Below are positions 1 to 13,791 of a stretch of 64,000 nucleotides of DNA, piece after piece; the stretch's first letter is position 1; the number at the start of each line of letters is the position of its first letter. Both the position numbers and the translations under genes were made by a program. Source of the stretch: Betaproteobacteria bacterium. GTDB taxonomy: Bacteria > Pseudomonadota > Gammaproteobacteria > Burkholderiales > Casimicrobiaceae. The notes beneath the pieces are model-generated. The model made no database searches, was not told the origin of the DNA, and saw only the letters and a list, made by a program, of their open reading frames with translations. The stretch covers positions 283,475-347,474 of the forward strand of contig JADKKQ010000004.1 of NCBI GenBank assembly GCA_016720425.1. Reading direction: 5' to 3'.

Positions 1-383
1 TCGCCGTCGACGAGCGCGAGTCGGGCGAGCGGGCGCTGCTCAACTTCGGCCACACCTTCGGCCACGCGATCGAGGCGGCGCAGGGCTACGGCAACTGGCT
101 GCACGGCGAGGCCGTTGCCGCCGGGATGGCGATCGCGGCCCGGCTCTCGCAACGCCGCGGAGCGCTGGCCGCGGGCGATACCGCGCGTCTGGTCGACCTG
201 CTGCAACGGTCCGGCCTGCCGGTCGCCGCGCCCGCGATGCCGCTGGAGCGGTGGCTGAAGCTGATGGCGCAGGACAAGAAGGTCGCCGACGGCGCGATCC
301 GGTTCGTGCTGCTCGAGGCGCTGGGCTGGGCGGTGATCGCCGGCGACGTCGCCAGCGACGACCTGGCGGCGGTGCTGGGCTGA
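1..383 (+). CDS. aroB: 3-dehydroquinate synthase, C-terminal part (cut by window start)
   Basis: The last 126 or so residues of 3-dehydroquinate synthase, the cytosolic shikimate-pathway enzyme that cyclises DAHP to 3-dehydroquinate using NAD and a divalent metal. The open frame enters from the left edge. It shows the family signature NFGHTFGHAIE followed by LHGEAVAAGM, which carry the metal-binding histidines. The tail, ending DDLAAVLG, has normal family form. Only the C-terminal alpha-helical domain is present, so the NAD-binding half lies outside the window. A strong palindrome follows within 25 bases and separates it from the convergent gene. Identification is firm. Confidence 0.95.
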   Translation, partial: AVDERESGERALLNFGHTFGHAIEAAQGYGNWLHGEAVAAGMAIAARLSQRRGALAAGDTARLVDLLQRSGLPVAAPAMPLERWLKLMAQDKKVADGAIRFVLLEALGWAVIAGDVASDDLAAVLG

Positions 384-406
384 CGACCATCGCCTCCGGC
401 CGGAAA

Positions 407-436
407 CGAAGACGGCGCCCGCGGGCGCCGTCTTCG
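407..436. terminator. Bidirectional hairpin terminator between aroB and a convergent gene
   Basis: A perfect 14-bp inverted repeat (cgaagacggcgccc / gggcgccgtcttcg) with a 2-base loop lies between two convergent genes. There is no long T tract, but the stem is GC-rich and symmetrical, so it can serve both strands. Confidence 0.8.
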
Positions 437-459
437 CTGGTCGCGTCCGGCGGACCGCG

Positions 460-1803
460 TCAGGGGTTGCAGTTGATGACGGCGTTGAACGATTTTTGCG
501 GCAGGCTCGAGTCGAGTACGACGATCGTCGTGCTGCCGACCTGAGTTCCGGCGCCCAGGCTCTTGTAGGGCTCCACCGAGAACGTCCCCCCCGACGAACG
601 GACGGGCTGCGGTTCCACCGTGGCTGCAGGGTTGGTGGTGCTGACGCCATAGGGCGCGGTCCCGCCCACGACGACGAACTGGAACTTCGAACTGTTGGTG
701 CAACCCGTCGTGGTGACCGTGCTCGGCTGCACCGAGAGATCGGCCACGGGCACCACCGGGCGGTCATCCTCGCCCGGCAGGTTCTCGAGCAGCGCGGTCG
801 TCTGCTTGCCGGCGGCGTCGGCAATGATGAAGGTCAGCGGATCGACGCAGGCGCCGTTGGTGATGGCGCTGAAACGGCCGCCGCTGGCCGGGACCGTCGG
901 GTTGAGAAGGCTCACCGCGGCCGGGAACGTCGACGAGACGCGGTAGGGCGGGTTGCCGCCGTAGATGTAATAGTCGACCTGGAAACCGGCGCTGCACTCG
1001 TTCTTGTACGCGCCGGTGATCGTGGCCTTCGCCGGGATGACGGTGATCGCCGACGTCGTGGAGCTGCTGACGATGGTGAAGTTGCCGGTGACCTGCTGGC
1101 CGGTCGTGAGGTCGGTGGCGCGGATCTGCGCCGGTTGCGTGGTTGCATCGGCCGCCGACTGGATGCCGACCCGCGCCACGCCGCTGGCGTCGGTGACGAC
1201 GGTGAGGGTCTGCGCGAGCGGTGCCGCCGGGCTCGCCGTCTGGATCGCGAACGGCCCGTAGACCACGTCGAACTTGACCTGGCGGCCCGCCAGCGGCGCG
1301 CCGGCGACGCCCTTGGCGGCGACCGACGCCGTGCCGGTGGACCCCGAGCAGAGGTTCGCACTGCCGCACTCGGGACCGCTCGCCAGCACCGTCAGCCCGG
1401 TGAACAGCGGCGCGGGGCGCACGACGACGGTGACCGGGACCGACTGCCCGCCGGAATCCTGGATGGTGATCGCCGCGGTGACGTCGGCTTCGGTCGCGTT
1501 GGCGAGGAGGACGACCTGGTTGCCCGGCACATTGGTGGCGACGGGCAGCACCGCCGGGTTGCTGGAGTAGGCACGATACGGTGTCGTTCCGCCGGCGATC
1601 GTCAGCGTCGCGGGCGTACCGGGGTAGACGGTGGCCGACGGCGGCAGGATCGACAGCGGCGCCGGAACCGTCGGGCCCGGCGCATACGGGTTGTTGGGCG
1701 CGCCGCTGCCGCCGCCACAGCCCGCGAGGACGAACGTCCCGGCCAGGGCGGCCAAGACGGCAAACGGTCGAATCCAAGCGCCGAACGGGCGGGTACGCGT
1801 CAT
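460..1803 (-). CDS. Putative outer-membrane lipoprotein with Ig-like repeats
   Basis: A 447-residue predicted lipoprotein of unknown function. The N-terminus has basic residues (MTRTRPFGAWIRP), a hydrophobic stretch and a lipobox LAGC at about residues 26-29, followed by a glycine-rich linker, so it should be acylated and anchored in the envelope. The rest is Thr/Val/Pro-rich beta-type sequence with at least three similar blocks, each with a G-G-x-x-P-Y motif (GGTTPYR, GGNPPYR, GGTAPYG). A middle block (ASGVARVGIQSA) resembles bacterial Ig-like (invasin-type) domains. Cysteine pairs occur in several blocks. Stand-alone gene convergent with aroB. No enzyme motif is visible; adhesion or a structural surface role is a guess. 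Confidence 0.75.
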   Translation of the reverse strand: MTRTRPFGAWIRPFAVLAALAGTFVLAGCGGGSGAPNNPYAPGPTVPAPLSILPPSATVYPGTPATLTIAGGTTPYRAYSSNPAVLPVATNVPGNQVVLLANATEADVTAAITIQDSGGQSVPVTVVVRPAPLFTGLTVLASGPECGSANLCSGSTGTASVAAKGVAGAPLAGRQVKFDVVYGPFAIQTASPAAPLAQTLTVVTDASGVARVGIQSAADATTQPAQIRATDLTTGQQVTGNFTIVSSSTTSAITVIPAKATITGAYKNECSAGFQVDYYIYGGNPPYRVSSTFPAAVSLLNPTVPASGGRFSAITNGACVDPLTFIIADAAGKQTTALLENLPGEDDRPVVPVADLSVQPSTVTTTGCTNSSKFQFVVVGGTAPYGVSTTNPAATVEPQPVRSSGGTFSVEPYKSLGAGTQVGSTTIVVLDSSLPQKSFNAVINCNP

Positions 1804-2144
1804 GTCGGTGGTCCTGATGATGTTGTCCTAAATTTGCTTGCGCGAAGTGGCCGATTTGGGCGTTACAACAAGCATCTAGCCAATTTTGTTGAGATTAAAG
1901 CCTAAGAAGCGCCCCAGTGCAAGTGCTTTGCCTCGGCGGAACCGACCGCCTGGCGGAAGTGTTGCAAGTCGGGCGAGGGCGGCGTCGCTTCGGCTTGCCG
2001 CATTGCAGCACCGACGCTAGTATTGATGGGTTTCGCCCTTGCTCGGCGAGACTCGTGTCGGTCGGCGCTTCCGCGCCGCCGGCGGCCTTCCCCATCACGA
2101 CGGCGAGGTTCAACGTGGCAGCAGGATCCGTGGGTCAACACTAC
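1804..2144. other. Intergenic region between the divergent lipoprotein gene and gltB
   Basis: About 340 bases separating the two divergent starts. It is AT-richer around 1830-1905 than the surrounding DNA, as expected for back-to-back promoters, but no -35/-10 pair could be assigned with confidence. The gltB frame stays open through 1917-2144, but that upstream translation does not look like GltB and is taken as leader. Confidence 0.5.
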
Positions 2145-6829
<4,685 letters not shown>

Positions 6830-6830
<1 letters not shown>

Positions 6831-8266
6831 TGGGCAAGATCACCGGCTTCATGGAATTGCAGCGCATCCAGGAAGTGGCGCTGCCGACGACCGAGCGGGT
6901 GCGCAACTACCGCGAGTTCGTGCTCGCGCTGAAGGACGACGAGGCGGCCAACCAGGGCGCGCGCTGCATGGACTGCGGCATCCCCTTCTGCCAGACCGGG
7001 TGCCCGGTCAACAACGTCATCCCCGACTGGAACGACCTCGTCTACCGCCGCGACTGGCGCGCCGCGCTGGACGTGCTGCACTCGACCAACAACTTCCCCG
7101 AGTTCACCGGTCGGGTGTGCCCCGCGCCCTGCGAGGCGGCGTGCACGCTCAACATCAACAACGACGCGGTGGGCATCAAGTCGATCGAGCACTTCATCAT
7201 CGACAAGGGATGGGAGGAGGGCTGGGTGTTGCCGCAGCCGCCGGCGAAGAAGACGGGGCGTCGCGTCGCGGTGATCGGGTCCGGGCCGGCGGGGCTCGCC
7301 TGCGCGCAGCAGCTGGCGCGCGCCGGACACGCGGTCGTCGTGTTCGAGAAGGCCGATCGCATCGGCGGGCTGCTCCGTTACGGCATCCCCGACTTCAAGA
7401 TGGAGAAGCACCTCATCGACCGGCGGATGGCGCAGATGTCGGTCGAAGGGGTCGAGTTCCGCCCCAACGTCCACGTCGGCGTCGACATGCCGGCAGCGAG
7501 CGTGCTCGCCGAGTACGACGCGGTCGTCGTCTCCGGCGGCGCCGAGGCGCCGCGCGACCTGCCGGTGCCGGGGCGCGAGCTCGCCGGCGTGCACTTCGCG
7601 ATGGAGTTCCTGCCGCAGCAGAACCGGGTCGTCGCCGGCGACGTCGTGCCGGCGCAGCTCACCGCGACCGGCAGGCACGTGGTCGTCATCGGCGGCGGGG
7701 ACACCGGTTCCGACTGCGTCGGCACGTCGAACCGCCAGGGCGCGAAATCGGTCACGCAGTTCGAGCTCCTGCCGCAGCCGCCGGAGCGCGAGAACAAGGA
7801 AATGGTCTGGCCTTACTGGCCGGTGAAGCTGCGCACCTCGTCGTCGCACGAGGAGGGCTGCCAGCGCGACTGGGCGGTCGCGACCAAGCGCTTCGAGGGC
7901 CGCCAGGGCAAGGTCGAGAAGCTGGTCGCGGTTCGCGTCGAGTGGCAGAAGGGCGCCGACGGCCAGACCCGGATGGTCGAGATGCCCGGATCCGAGTTCG
8001 AGCTCGCGGCCGACCTCGTGCTGCTGGCGATGGGCTTCGTCAGCCCGGTGCAGGGCGGGCTGCTGGCGCAGCTCGGCGTCGCCTGCGACGCGCGCAGCAA
8101 CGTGCGCGCGAACACCGACGACTACCGCACCAGCGTCGACGGCGTGTTCGCGGCCGGCGACATGCGCCGTGGCCAGTCGCTGGTCGTCTGGGCGATTCGC
8201 GAAGGACGGCAGTGCGCTCGTGCCGTCGACCTGTTCCTGATGGGCAGTTCGCTGCTCCCGCGCTGA
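6830..8266 (+). CDS. gltD: Glutamate synthase (NADPH) small subunit
   Basis: GOGAT beta subunit, 478 residues. It takes electrons from NADPH through FAD and passes them by iron-sulfur clusters to GltB. The N-terminus has the cysteine-rich cluster segments CMDCGIPFCQTGCP (about residues 45-58) and CPAPCEAAC. Next comes an FAD Rossmann motif GSGPAGLACAQQLARAG and the GLLRYGIPDFK motif, then a second dinucleotide motif GGGDTGSDCVG for NADPH, and a C-terminal FAD contact near AAGDMRRGQSLVVWAI. Length and motif order are normal. The start overlaps the gltB stop by one base, and a strong terminator follows 25 bases after the stop, so gltBD is a two-gene operon. Confidence 0.97.
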
Positions 8267-8291
8267 AGCACGCGGCGCCCACCGCATCGAC

Positions 8292-8322
8292 CCGCGGCGA
8301 CGTGCTCGCCGCGGTTTTTTTT
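8292..8322 (+). terminator. Rho-independent terminator after gltD
   Basis: Nine-base-pair stem ccgcggcga/tcgccgcgg with loop cgtgc, followed by eight consecutive T residues. It sits between gltD and hemE and ends the gltBD transcript. Confidence 0.92.
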
Positions 8323-8333
8323 GGTATCCGCCC

Positions 8334-9416
8334 ATGAGCGCCTCGACCCGACCCCTCGCCAACGACGTCTTCCTGCGGGCGCTGCGGCGCGAGCCGGTGC
8401 CGTACACGCCGGTGTGGCTGATGCGCCAGGCCGGGCGCTACCTGCCCGAGTACAACGCCACGCGCGCGCGCGCCGGCAGCTTCCTCGCGCTGGCCAAGAC
8501 GCCGGCGCTCGCGACCGAGGTGACGCTGCAGCCGCTCGACCGCTTTCCGCTCGACGCGGCGATCCTGTTCTCGGACATCCTGACCGTGCCCGACGCGATG
8601 GGCCTGGGGCTGTACTTCGCCGAGGGCGAAGGCCCGCGCTTCGAGCGCACGACCGCGGACGAGGCGTCGATCGCGGCGCTGGCGGTGCCGGACATGGCCC
8701 GTCTGCGCTACGTCTTCGACGCGGTCGCTTCGATCAGGACCGCGCTCGCCGGGCGGGTGCCGCTGATCGGCTTCTCCGGCAGCCCGTTCACGCTGGCCTG
8801 CTACATGATCGAAGGCGGCGGCAGCGGCGCCGACTTCGCGACCGTGCGCAAGCTCGCCTACGCGCGGCCCGACCTGATGCAGCGGATCATCGACGTGAAC
8901 GCCGAGGCGGTGGCGTTGTACCTCGACGCGCAGATCGCCGCCGGCGCCGATGCGGTGATGGTCTTCGACACCTGGGGCGGCCTGCTGTCCGCGGCGGCCT
9001 ATCGGCGCTGGTCGCTGGCGTCGATGCGCGCCGTGCTGCAGCGGTTGCGCCCCGGCCCGGGCGGGCGCGCGATACCGACGATCGTCTTCACCAAGGGCGG
9101 CGGGCAGTGGCTGGACGACATCGCCGCCTGTGGCGCGGCCGCCGTCGGGCTGGACTGGACCGTCGACCTCGCCGCCGCGCGGCAGCGCGTCGGCAGCCGC
9201 GTCGCGCTGCAGGGCAATCTCGACCCGCTGGTGCTGCTGACCGATCCCGCAACCGTCGCCCGCGAGGCGGCCGCGGTGGTCGAGGCCGCCGGCCCGGCGC
9301 CGGGCCACATCTTCAACCTCGGGCACGGCATCCAGCCGACCACCCCGCCCGAGCACGTCGGCGTGCTGGTCGAGACCGTGCATCGCCGCTCGCGCGCGCT
9401 GCTCGCCGGCGCCTGA
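8334..9416 (+). CDS. hemE: Uroporphyrinogen decarboxylase
   Basis: 360 residues, the usual family length. It decarboxylates the four acetate side chains of uroporphyrinogen III to give coproporphyrinogen III in haem biosynthesis, in the cytosol. Signatures: VWLMRQAGRYLPEY near the N-terminus, the catalytic Asp region LFSDILTVPDAMG, GFSGSPFTLACYMIEGG in the middle, FDTWGG, and NLGHGIQPTTPPEHV near the C-terminus. The ATG at 8334 lies just downstream of the gltD terminator, so it needs its own promoter or read-through. It is followed by priA, an arrangement common in betaproteobacteria. Confidence 0.97.
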   Translation: MSASTRPLANDVFLRALRREPVPYTPVWLMRQAGRYLPEYNATRARAGSFLALAKTPALATEVTLQPLDRFPLDAAILFSDILTVPDAMGLGLYFAEGEGPRFERTTADEASIAALAVPDMARLRYVFDAVASIRTALAGRVPLIGFSGSPFTLACYMIEGGGSGADFATVRKLAYARPDLMQRIIDVNAEAVALYLDAQIAAGADAVMVFDTWGGLLSAAAYRRWSLASMRAVLQRLRPGPGGRAIPTIVFTKGGGQWLDDIAACGAAAVGLDWTVDLAAARQRVGSRVALQGNLDPLVLLTDPATVAREAAAVVEAAGPAPGHIFNLGHGIQPTTPPEHVGVLVETVHRRSRALLAGA

Positions 9417-9859
9417 TCGCGCGCGCGACCACGCACTGCCTGCAGTGCCGAGAAAGCCCTCAAAAAGGGTGTGGCAGGGCTTGACAAGCGGCCAAAACCG
9501 GCGACGATTCACCGCAGTTATGCACACGCAAATGTCAAGCGGTCACGGCGCCTCGGCCAAAGTCCGCACCCCGGGCTAGACATCTGCAAGTGGCTGAATA
9601 AATTGCAATAAAAAAAAGTGCGTCGGTGGCGCTCCCGGCGGGGACGGGGCACACGGGTCGCGGGCCGCGCTGCGAGCGGGCACTTACGCACAAAGTTATC
9701 CACATCTGCTGTGAGTCGTTGCCGCCGGGCCCATACAAATGAAGGACTTGCCCCTGCTTGCTCTGATGCGTGTTGAGGATCCTCTCGTATCCTGCGTCGA
9801 TTGCGGACCGGGCGCGGGCGTGTGTTTGCCGCCGCCGTGCCGTCGGCAAGGCTAGCTGC
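9417..9859. promoter_or_regulatory. AT-richer hemE-priA gap with two DnaA-box matches
   Basis: A 443-base non-coding gap. It holds TTATGCACA (9518-9526) and TTATCCACA (9696-9704), both exact matches to the DnaA-box consensus TTWTNCACA and on the same strand. Between them is an AT-rich stretch including a run of eight A (around 9609-9617). It also contains a perfect -35-like TTGACA at 9481 without a convincing -10, and a small hairpin gcactg-cctg-cagtgc at 9433-9448. Boxes and AT-richness are directly visible. DnaA-dependent control of priA, or origin function, is only inference. Confidence 0.5.
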
Positions 9860-12055
9860 ATGGGGATCGCGCGCGTTGCGCTGCCGGTCGCCGCGCATGC
9901 GGAATTCGACTACTGGGCACCGTCGGGTCTCGGGATCGCCGTCGGTTCGGTGGTCCGCGTGCAACTCGCCCGGCGGGCGCTGGTCGGGGTCGTCGTTGCG
10001 TTGAGCGACACCAGCGAGGTCGAGACGGCGCGGCTGCAGCCGGTCACCGAGGTCGTGGCCGAGCTGCCCCCGCTGCCGGACGACCTGCTGGCGGTGGCGC
10101 GCTTCATCGCCGGCTACTACCAGGAGCCGCTCGGGCAGGTGCTGGCGCAGATGCTGCCGCCGCTGGAGAACGCGCCGGTGTCGCAGCGACGCGCCGAGGC
10201 GCTCGCCGGTCCGCTGGCGCTGACCGCGGCCGGGATGCGGGAACTGCCGCCGCGCCTGCGGCGTTCGCCGCGGCTGGCCGAACTGTTCGACCGCTGGCGC
10301 GCCGCCGCCGGCGGCGTGCTGACCGAGCTCGAGCTGCAGGCGCTGCCGCCGCGCCTGCGCACGACGCTGCGCGCCTGGCTGCAGGCGGGTTGGCTCGAGC
10401 CGGCCGCCGCCGCGCCCGACCCGGCGGCCGACGGGCCGGAACTGAACGCCGACCAGCAGCGTGCGGCGGCGGCGATCATCGCGGCCGGCGGCCGCTTCGC
10501 CCCGTTCCTGCTGCAGGGGGTCACCGGCAGCGGCAAGACGGCCGTCTACCTCGCCGCGGCGGCGGCGGTCATCGCCGGCGGCGCGCAGGCGCTGGTGCTG
10601 GTGCCGGAGATCAATCTCACGCCGCAGTTCGAGCGCCGCGTGCTCGCCGCGCTGCCCGGCCGGCGGGTGGTGACGCTGCACAGCGGACTCGCCGCCGGGG
10701 CGCGCCGCCGTCGCTGGCTCGCGGCGGCCACCGGCGTCGCCGACGTCGTGCTCGGCACCCGTCTCGCCGGCTTCGCGCCGCTGCCGCGGTTGGGCCTGAT
10801 CGTCGTCGACGAGGAGCACGACCCGTCGTACAAGCAGCAGGACGTCGTCCGCTACCACGGCCGGGACGTCGCGATCTGGCGCGCGCGGCTGCGCGCCGTG
10901 CCGGTCGTCCTGGGAACCGCCACGCCGGCGCTCGAGACGCTGCGGCACGTGCAGGACGGCCGCTACGTGCGGCTGAACCTGCCGCAGCGCGCGGTCGCCG
11001 ACGCCCGGCTACCGACGCTCGCGCTGGCGCCGGATCGCGGCGAGGCCGTCTACGACGGCATGGGCGCGCGACTGCTCGCGGCGATCGAGGCGCGACTCGC
11101 GCGCGGCGAGCAGTCGCTGGTGTTCATCAACCGCCGCGGCTATTCGCCGTCACTGCTGTGCGCGTCCTGCGGCTGGCAGGCCGGATGCCCGCGCTGCAGC
11201 GCGCGGCTGGTCGTGCATCGCGACGCCTTCGAGCTGCGCTGCCACCACTGCGGGCACCGCGAGCGGCTCGCGCGCGCCTGCCCGCAGTGCGGCAACGTCG
11301 ACCTGCTGCCGATGGGCCACGGCACACAGCGGCTGGAGCGCGCGCTCGCCGAGCGGTTTCCGTCGGCGCGGATCGCCCGCGTCGACCGCGACAGCACGCG
11401 CCGCGAGGGAGCGTTCGCCGCGATTCGCGAGCAGGTGCACGCCGGTGACATCGACATCATGGTGGGCACGCAGATGCTGGCCAAGGGCCACGACTTTCCC
11501 CGGCTGACGCTGGTCGGCGTGCTCGGTGCCGACAACGCGCTGTACAGCGCCGATTTCCGGGCCACCGAGCGCCTGGGCGCGCTGCTCTTCCAGGTGGCCG
11601 GCCGGGCGGGACGCGCCGGGCTGCCCGGCGAGGTGATCGTGCAGACGAGCTTTCCCGAGCACCCGCTGTTCCGGGCGCTGCTGCATCACGACTACGACGA
11701 CCTGGCGGCGGCGCTGATGGACGAGCGCCGCGTCGCCGGGCTGCCGCCGTTCTCGCGCCTCGCGCTGCTCACCGCCGAGGCACCGCAGCGCGAGACCGTC
11801 GACGGCTTCCTCGCCGCCGCACAGCAGGCGGGGCTCCTGCTTCGCCGCGACCTGCGGCTGGCGGTCGAGGTCTTCTCGCCGGTGGCGGCGGCGCTCGCGC
11901 GCCGAGCCGGGCAGGAGCGCGGGCAGGTGCTGGTGCGCAGCGACGAGCGGGCCGCGCTGCAGCGCTTCCTTGCCGCCTGGCGCGAGGCGATCGCGGCGCT
12001 GCCGGGGCGCCGGGTGCGCTGGGCGCTCGACGTCGATCCGATGGGCTTTGCCTGA
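9860..12055 (+). CDS. priA: Primosomal replication-restart helicase PriA
   Basis: 731 residues, matching the roughly 730-residue norm. PriA recognises stalled or repaired forks, loads the primosome and has 3'-5' DNA helicase activity. Visible parts: an N-terminal DNA-binding domain (MGIARVALPVAAHAEFDYW), a Walker A motif GVTGSGKT, a DEEHD box (DEAH-type motif II), and a zinc-binding region with eight cysteines in CASCGWQAGCPRC...CHHCG...CPQCG. Helicase motifs V/VI follow around GTQMLAKGHDFP and QVAGRAGRAG. The frame is open upstream, but homology starts at ATG 9860. It lies between hemE and argS and may be controlled from the DnaA-box-containing gap. Confidence 0.97.
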   Translation: MGIARVALPVAAHAEFDYWAPSGLGIAVGSVVRVQLARRALVGVVVALSDTSEVETARLQPVTEVVAELPPLPDDLLAVARFIAGYYQEPLGQVLAQMLPPLENAPVSQRRAEALAGPLALTAAGMRELPPRLRRSPRLAELFDRWRAAAGGVLTELELQALPPRLRTTLRAWLQAGWLEPAAAAPDPAADGPELNADQQRAAAAIIAAGGRFAPFLLQGVTGSGKTAVYLAAAAAVIAGGAQALVLVPEINLTPQFERRVLAALPGRRVVTLHSGLAAGARRRRWLAAATGVADVVLGTRLAGFAPLPRLGLIVVDEEHDPSYKQQDVVRYHGRDVAIWRARLRAVPVVLGTATPALETLRHVQDGRYVRLNLPQRAVADARLPTLALAPDRGEAVYDGMGARLLAAIEARLARGEQSLVFINRRGYSPSLLCASCGWQAGCPRCSARLVVHRDAFELRCHHCGHRERLARACPQCGNVDLLPMGHGTQRLERALAERFPSARIARVDRDSTRREGAFAAIREQVHAGDIDIMVGTQMLAKGHDFPRLTLVGVLGADNALYSADFRATERLGALLFQVAGRAGRAGLPGEVIVQTSFPEHPLFRALLHHDYDDLAAALMDERRVAGLPPFSRLALLTAEAPQRETVDGFLAAAQQAGLLLRRDLRLAVEVFSPVAAALARRAGQERGQVLVRSDERAALQRFLAAWREAIAALPGRRVRWALDVDPMGFA

Positions 12056-12121
12056 CCGCCCCCCCCCGCGGACGCTATACTTGACCCTTTTGCCGGCAAG
12101 GCCCGACCGGGCGCCCACGAA

Positions 12122-13768
12122 GTGACCGACCTCAAAGACCAAATCGCGGCCTGGCTCGGCGGCGGCCTCGCGGCCGTCGCGCCGGGAGAGGTCGCGCTGC
12201 CCGTGACCGTCGAACGCCCCAAGCAGGCGGCGCACGGCGATTACGCGACCAACGTGGCGCTCCAGCATGCGAGGCTGCTGAAGCGCAATCCGCGCGATTT
12301 CGCCGCGGCGCTGCTGGCCGCGCTCCCCCCGTCGCCGCTGGTCGAGCGGGCGGAGATCGCGGGCGCCGGATTCATCAACGTGTTCGTGTCGCCGGCGGCG
12401 CGGCAGGCGGTGGTGGCGCGGGTGTTCGCCGAGCGCGAGCGCTACGGCCGCAGCGATTCCCGCCGCGGCGAGCGCGCGATGGTCGAGTTCGTCTCCGCCA
12501 ATCCGACCGGGCCGCTGCACGTCGGCCACGGTCGGCAGGCGGCGCTGGGCGACGCGCTGGCGGCGCTGCTCGAGTGGCAGGGCGCGACGGTCACGCGCGA
12601 GTTCTACTACAACGACGCCGGCCAGCAGATCCAGAACCTCGCGATCTCGGTGCGCGCGCGGGCGCAGGAGCTGCTGGGCGAGCACGCGACCTTTCCCGAG
12701 GACGGCTACCACGGCGAGTACATCCGCGAGCTCGCGCAGCGCTACCTCGCCGAGGTCGGGCACGATCTCGGCGACGTCGAGTCGATCCGGCGCTTCGCGG
12801 TCGCCGAGCTGCGGCGCGAGCAGGATCGCGATCTGCTGGCGTTCGGCGTGCGCTTCGACAACTACTACCTCGAGAGCTCGCTCTACGGCGACGGGCGGGT
12901 CGAGGCCACGGTCGCGCGGCTCGCGGCGTCGGGCCTGACCTACGAAGCCGAGGGCGCGCTGTGGCTGAAGACCACGCAGTTCGGCGACGACAAGGACCGC
13001 GTGATGCGCAAGTCGGACGGGGGCTACACCTATTTCGTCCCCGACGTCGCCTACCACGTCACCAAGTGGGAGCGCGGCTATGCCCGGGCGATCAACGTCC
13101 AGGGCTCCGATCACCACAGCACGATCACCCGCGTGCGCGCCGGCCTGCAGGCGGTGGGCCTCGGCATCCCGCCCGGCTATCCGGACTACGTGCTGCACAA
13201 GATGGTCACGGTGATGAAGGGCGGCGAGGAGGTCAGGATCTCCAAGCGCGCCGGCAGCTACGTGACGGTGCGCGACCTGATCGACGAGGTGGGGCGCGAC
13301 GCCGTGCGCTTCTTCCTGGTGTCGCGCAAGGCCGACAGCGAGTTCACCTTCGACATCGATCTCGCCCGCTCGCAGTCCGAGGAGAATCCCGTCTACTACG
13401 TGCAGTACGCGCACGCGCGCGTGGCGTCGGTGCTGCGCCAGGCGGGCATCGCGACCGACACCGCGCTCGACGCGCTCGGCGACGCCGACGCCGGCGCGCT
13501 GCAGAGCCCGTACGAGGAAGCGCTGCTGCGCCGCCTCGCCGATTTCCCGGGCGAGATCGCGACCGCGGCGCGGGAGCTTTCGCCGCACCTGGTCACGTTC
13601 TATCTCAAGGACGTGGCCGCCGATTTCCACAGTTACTATAATGCCGAGCGGTTCCTCGTCGACGACCGCCGCCTGCAGCGCGCGCGTCTCGCGCTCGCCG
13701 CGGCGACGGGGCAGGTGATCCGCAACGGTCTTGCCGTGCTGGGCATCGGCGCGCCCGAGAAGATGTGA
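12122..13768 (+). CDS. argS: Arginyl-tRNA synthetase
   Basis: 548 residues. This class I aminoacyl-tRNA synthetase charges tRNA-Arg. It has the N-terminal additional domain, the HIGH-type signature GPLHVGHGRQ, and the KMSKS-equivalent ISKRAGSYVTV, followed by the helical DALR anticodon-binding domain ending LGIGAPEKM. The start is a GTG at 12122; no ATG gives a complete N-terminus, and TDLKDQIAAWL fits the family start. It lies 66 bases after priA and its stop is adjacent to the next gene's region, suggesting co-transcription with the SPOR protein. Confidence 0.96.
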   Translation: MTDLKDQIAAWLGGGLAAVAPGEVALPVTVERPKQAAHGDYATNVALQHARLLKRNPRDFAAALLAALPPSPLVERAEIAGAGFINVFVSPAARQAVVARVFAERERYGRSDSRRGERAMVEFVSANPTGPLHVGHGRQAALGDALAALLEWQGATVTREFYYNDAGQQIQNLAISVRARAQELLGEHATFPEDGYHGEYIRELAQRYLAEVGHDLGDVESIRRFAVAELRREQDRDLLAFGVRFDNYYLESSLYGDGRVEATVARLAASGLTYEAEGALWLKTTQFGDDKDRVMRKSDGGYTYFVPDVAYHVTKWERGYARAINVQGSDHHSTITRVRAGLQAVGLGIPPGYPDYVLHKMVTVMKGGEEVRISKRAGSYVTVRDLIDEVGRDAVRFFLVSRKADSEFTFDIDLARSQSEENPVYYVQYAHARVASVLRQAGIATDTALDALGDADAGALQSPYEEALLRRLADFPGEIATAARELSPHLVTFYLKDVAADFHSYYNAERFLVDDRRLQRARLALAAATGQVIRNGLAVLGIGAPEKM

Positions 13769-13791
13769 CCGGTTCCGGGGACTTTACCGCC

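Noticed and set aside
9417..9859. Calling this gap the chromosomal origin outright
   Set aside because: Only two DnaA boxes and one AT-rich tract are visible, and no dnaA/dnaN or skew information is available in the window.
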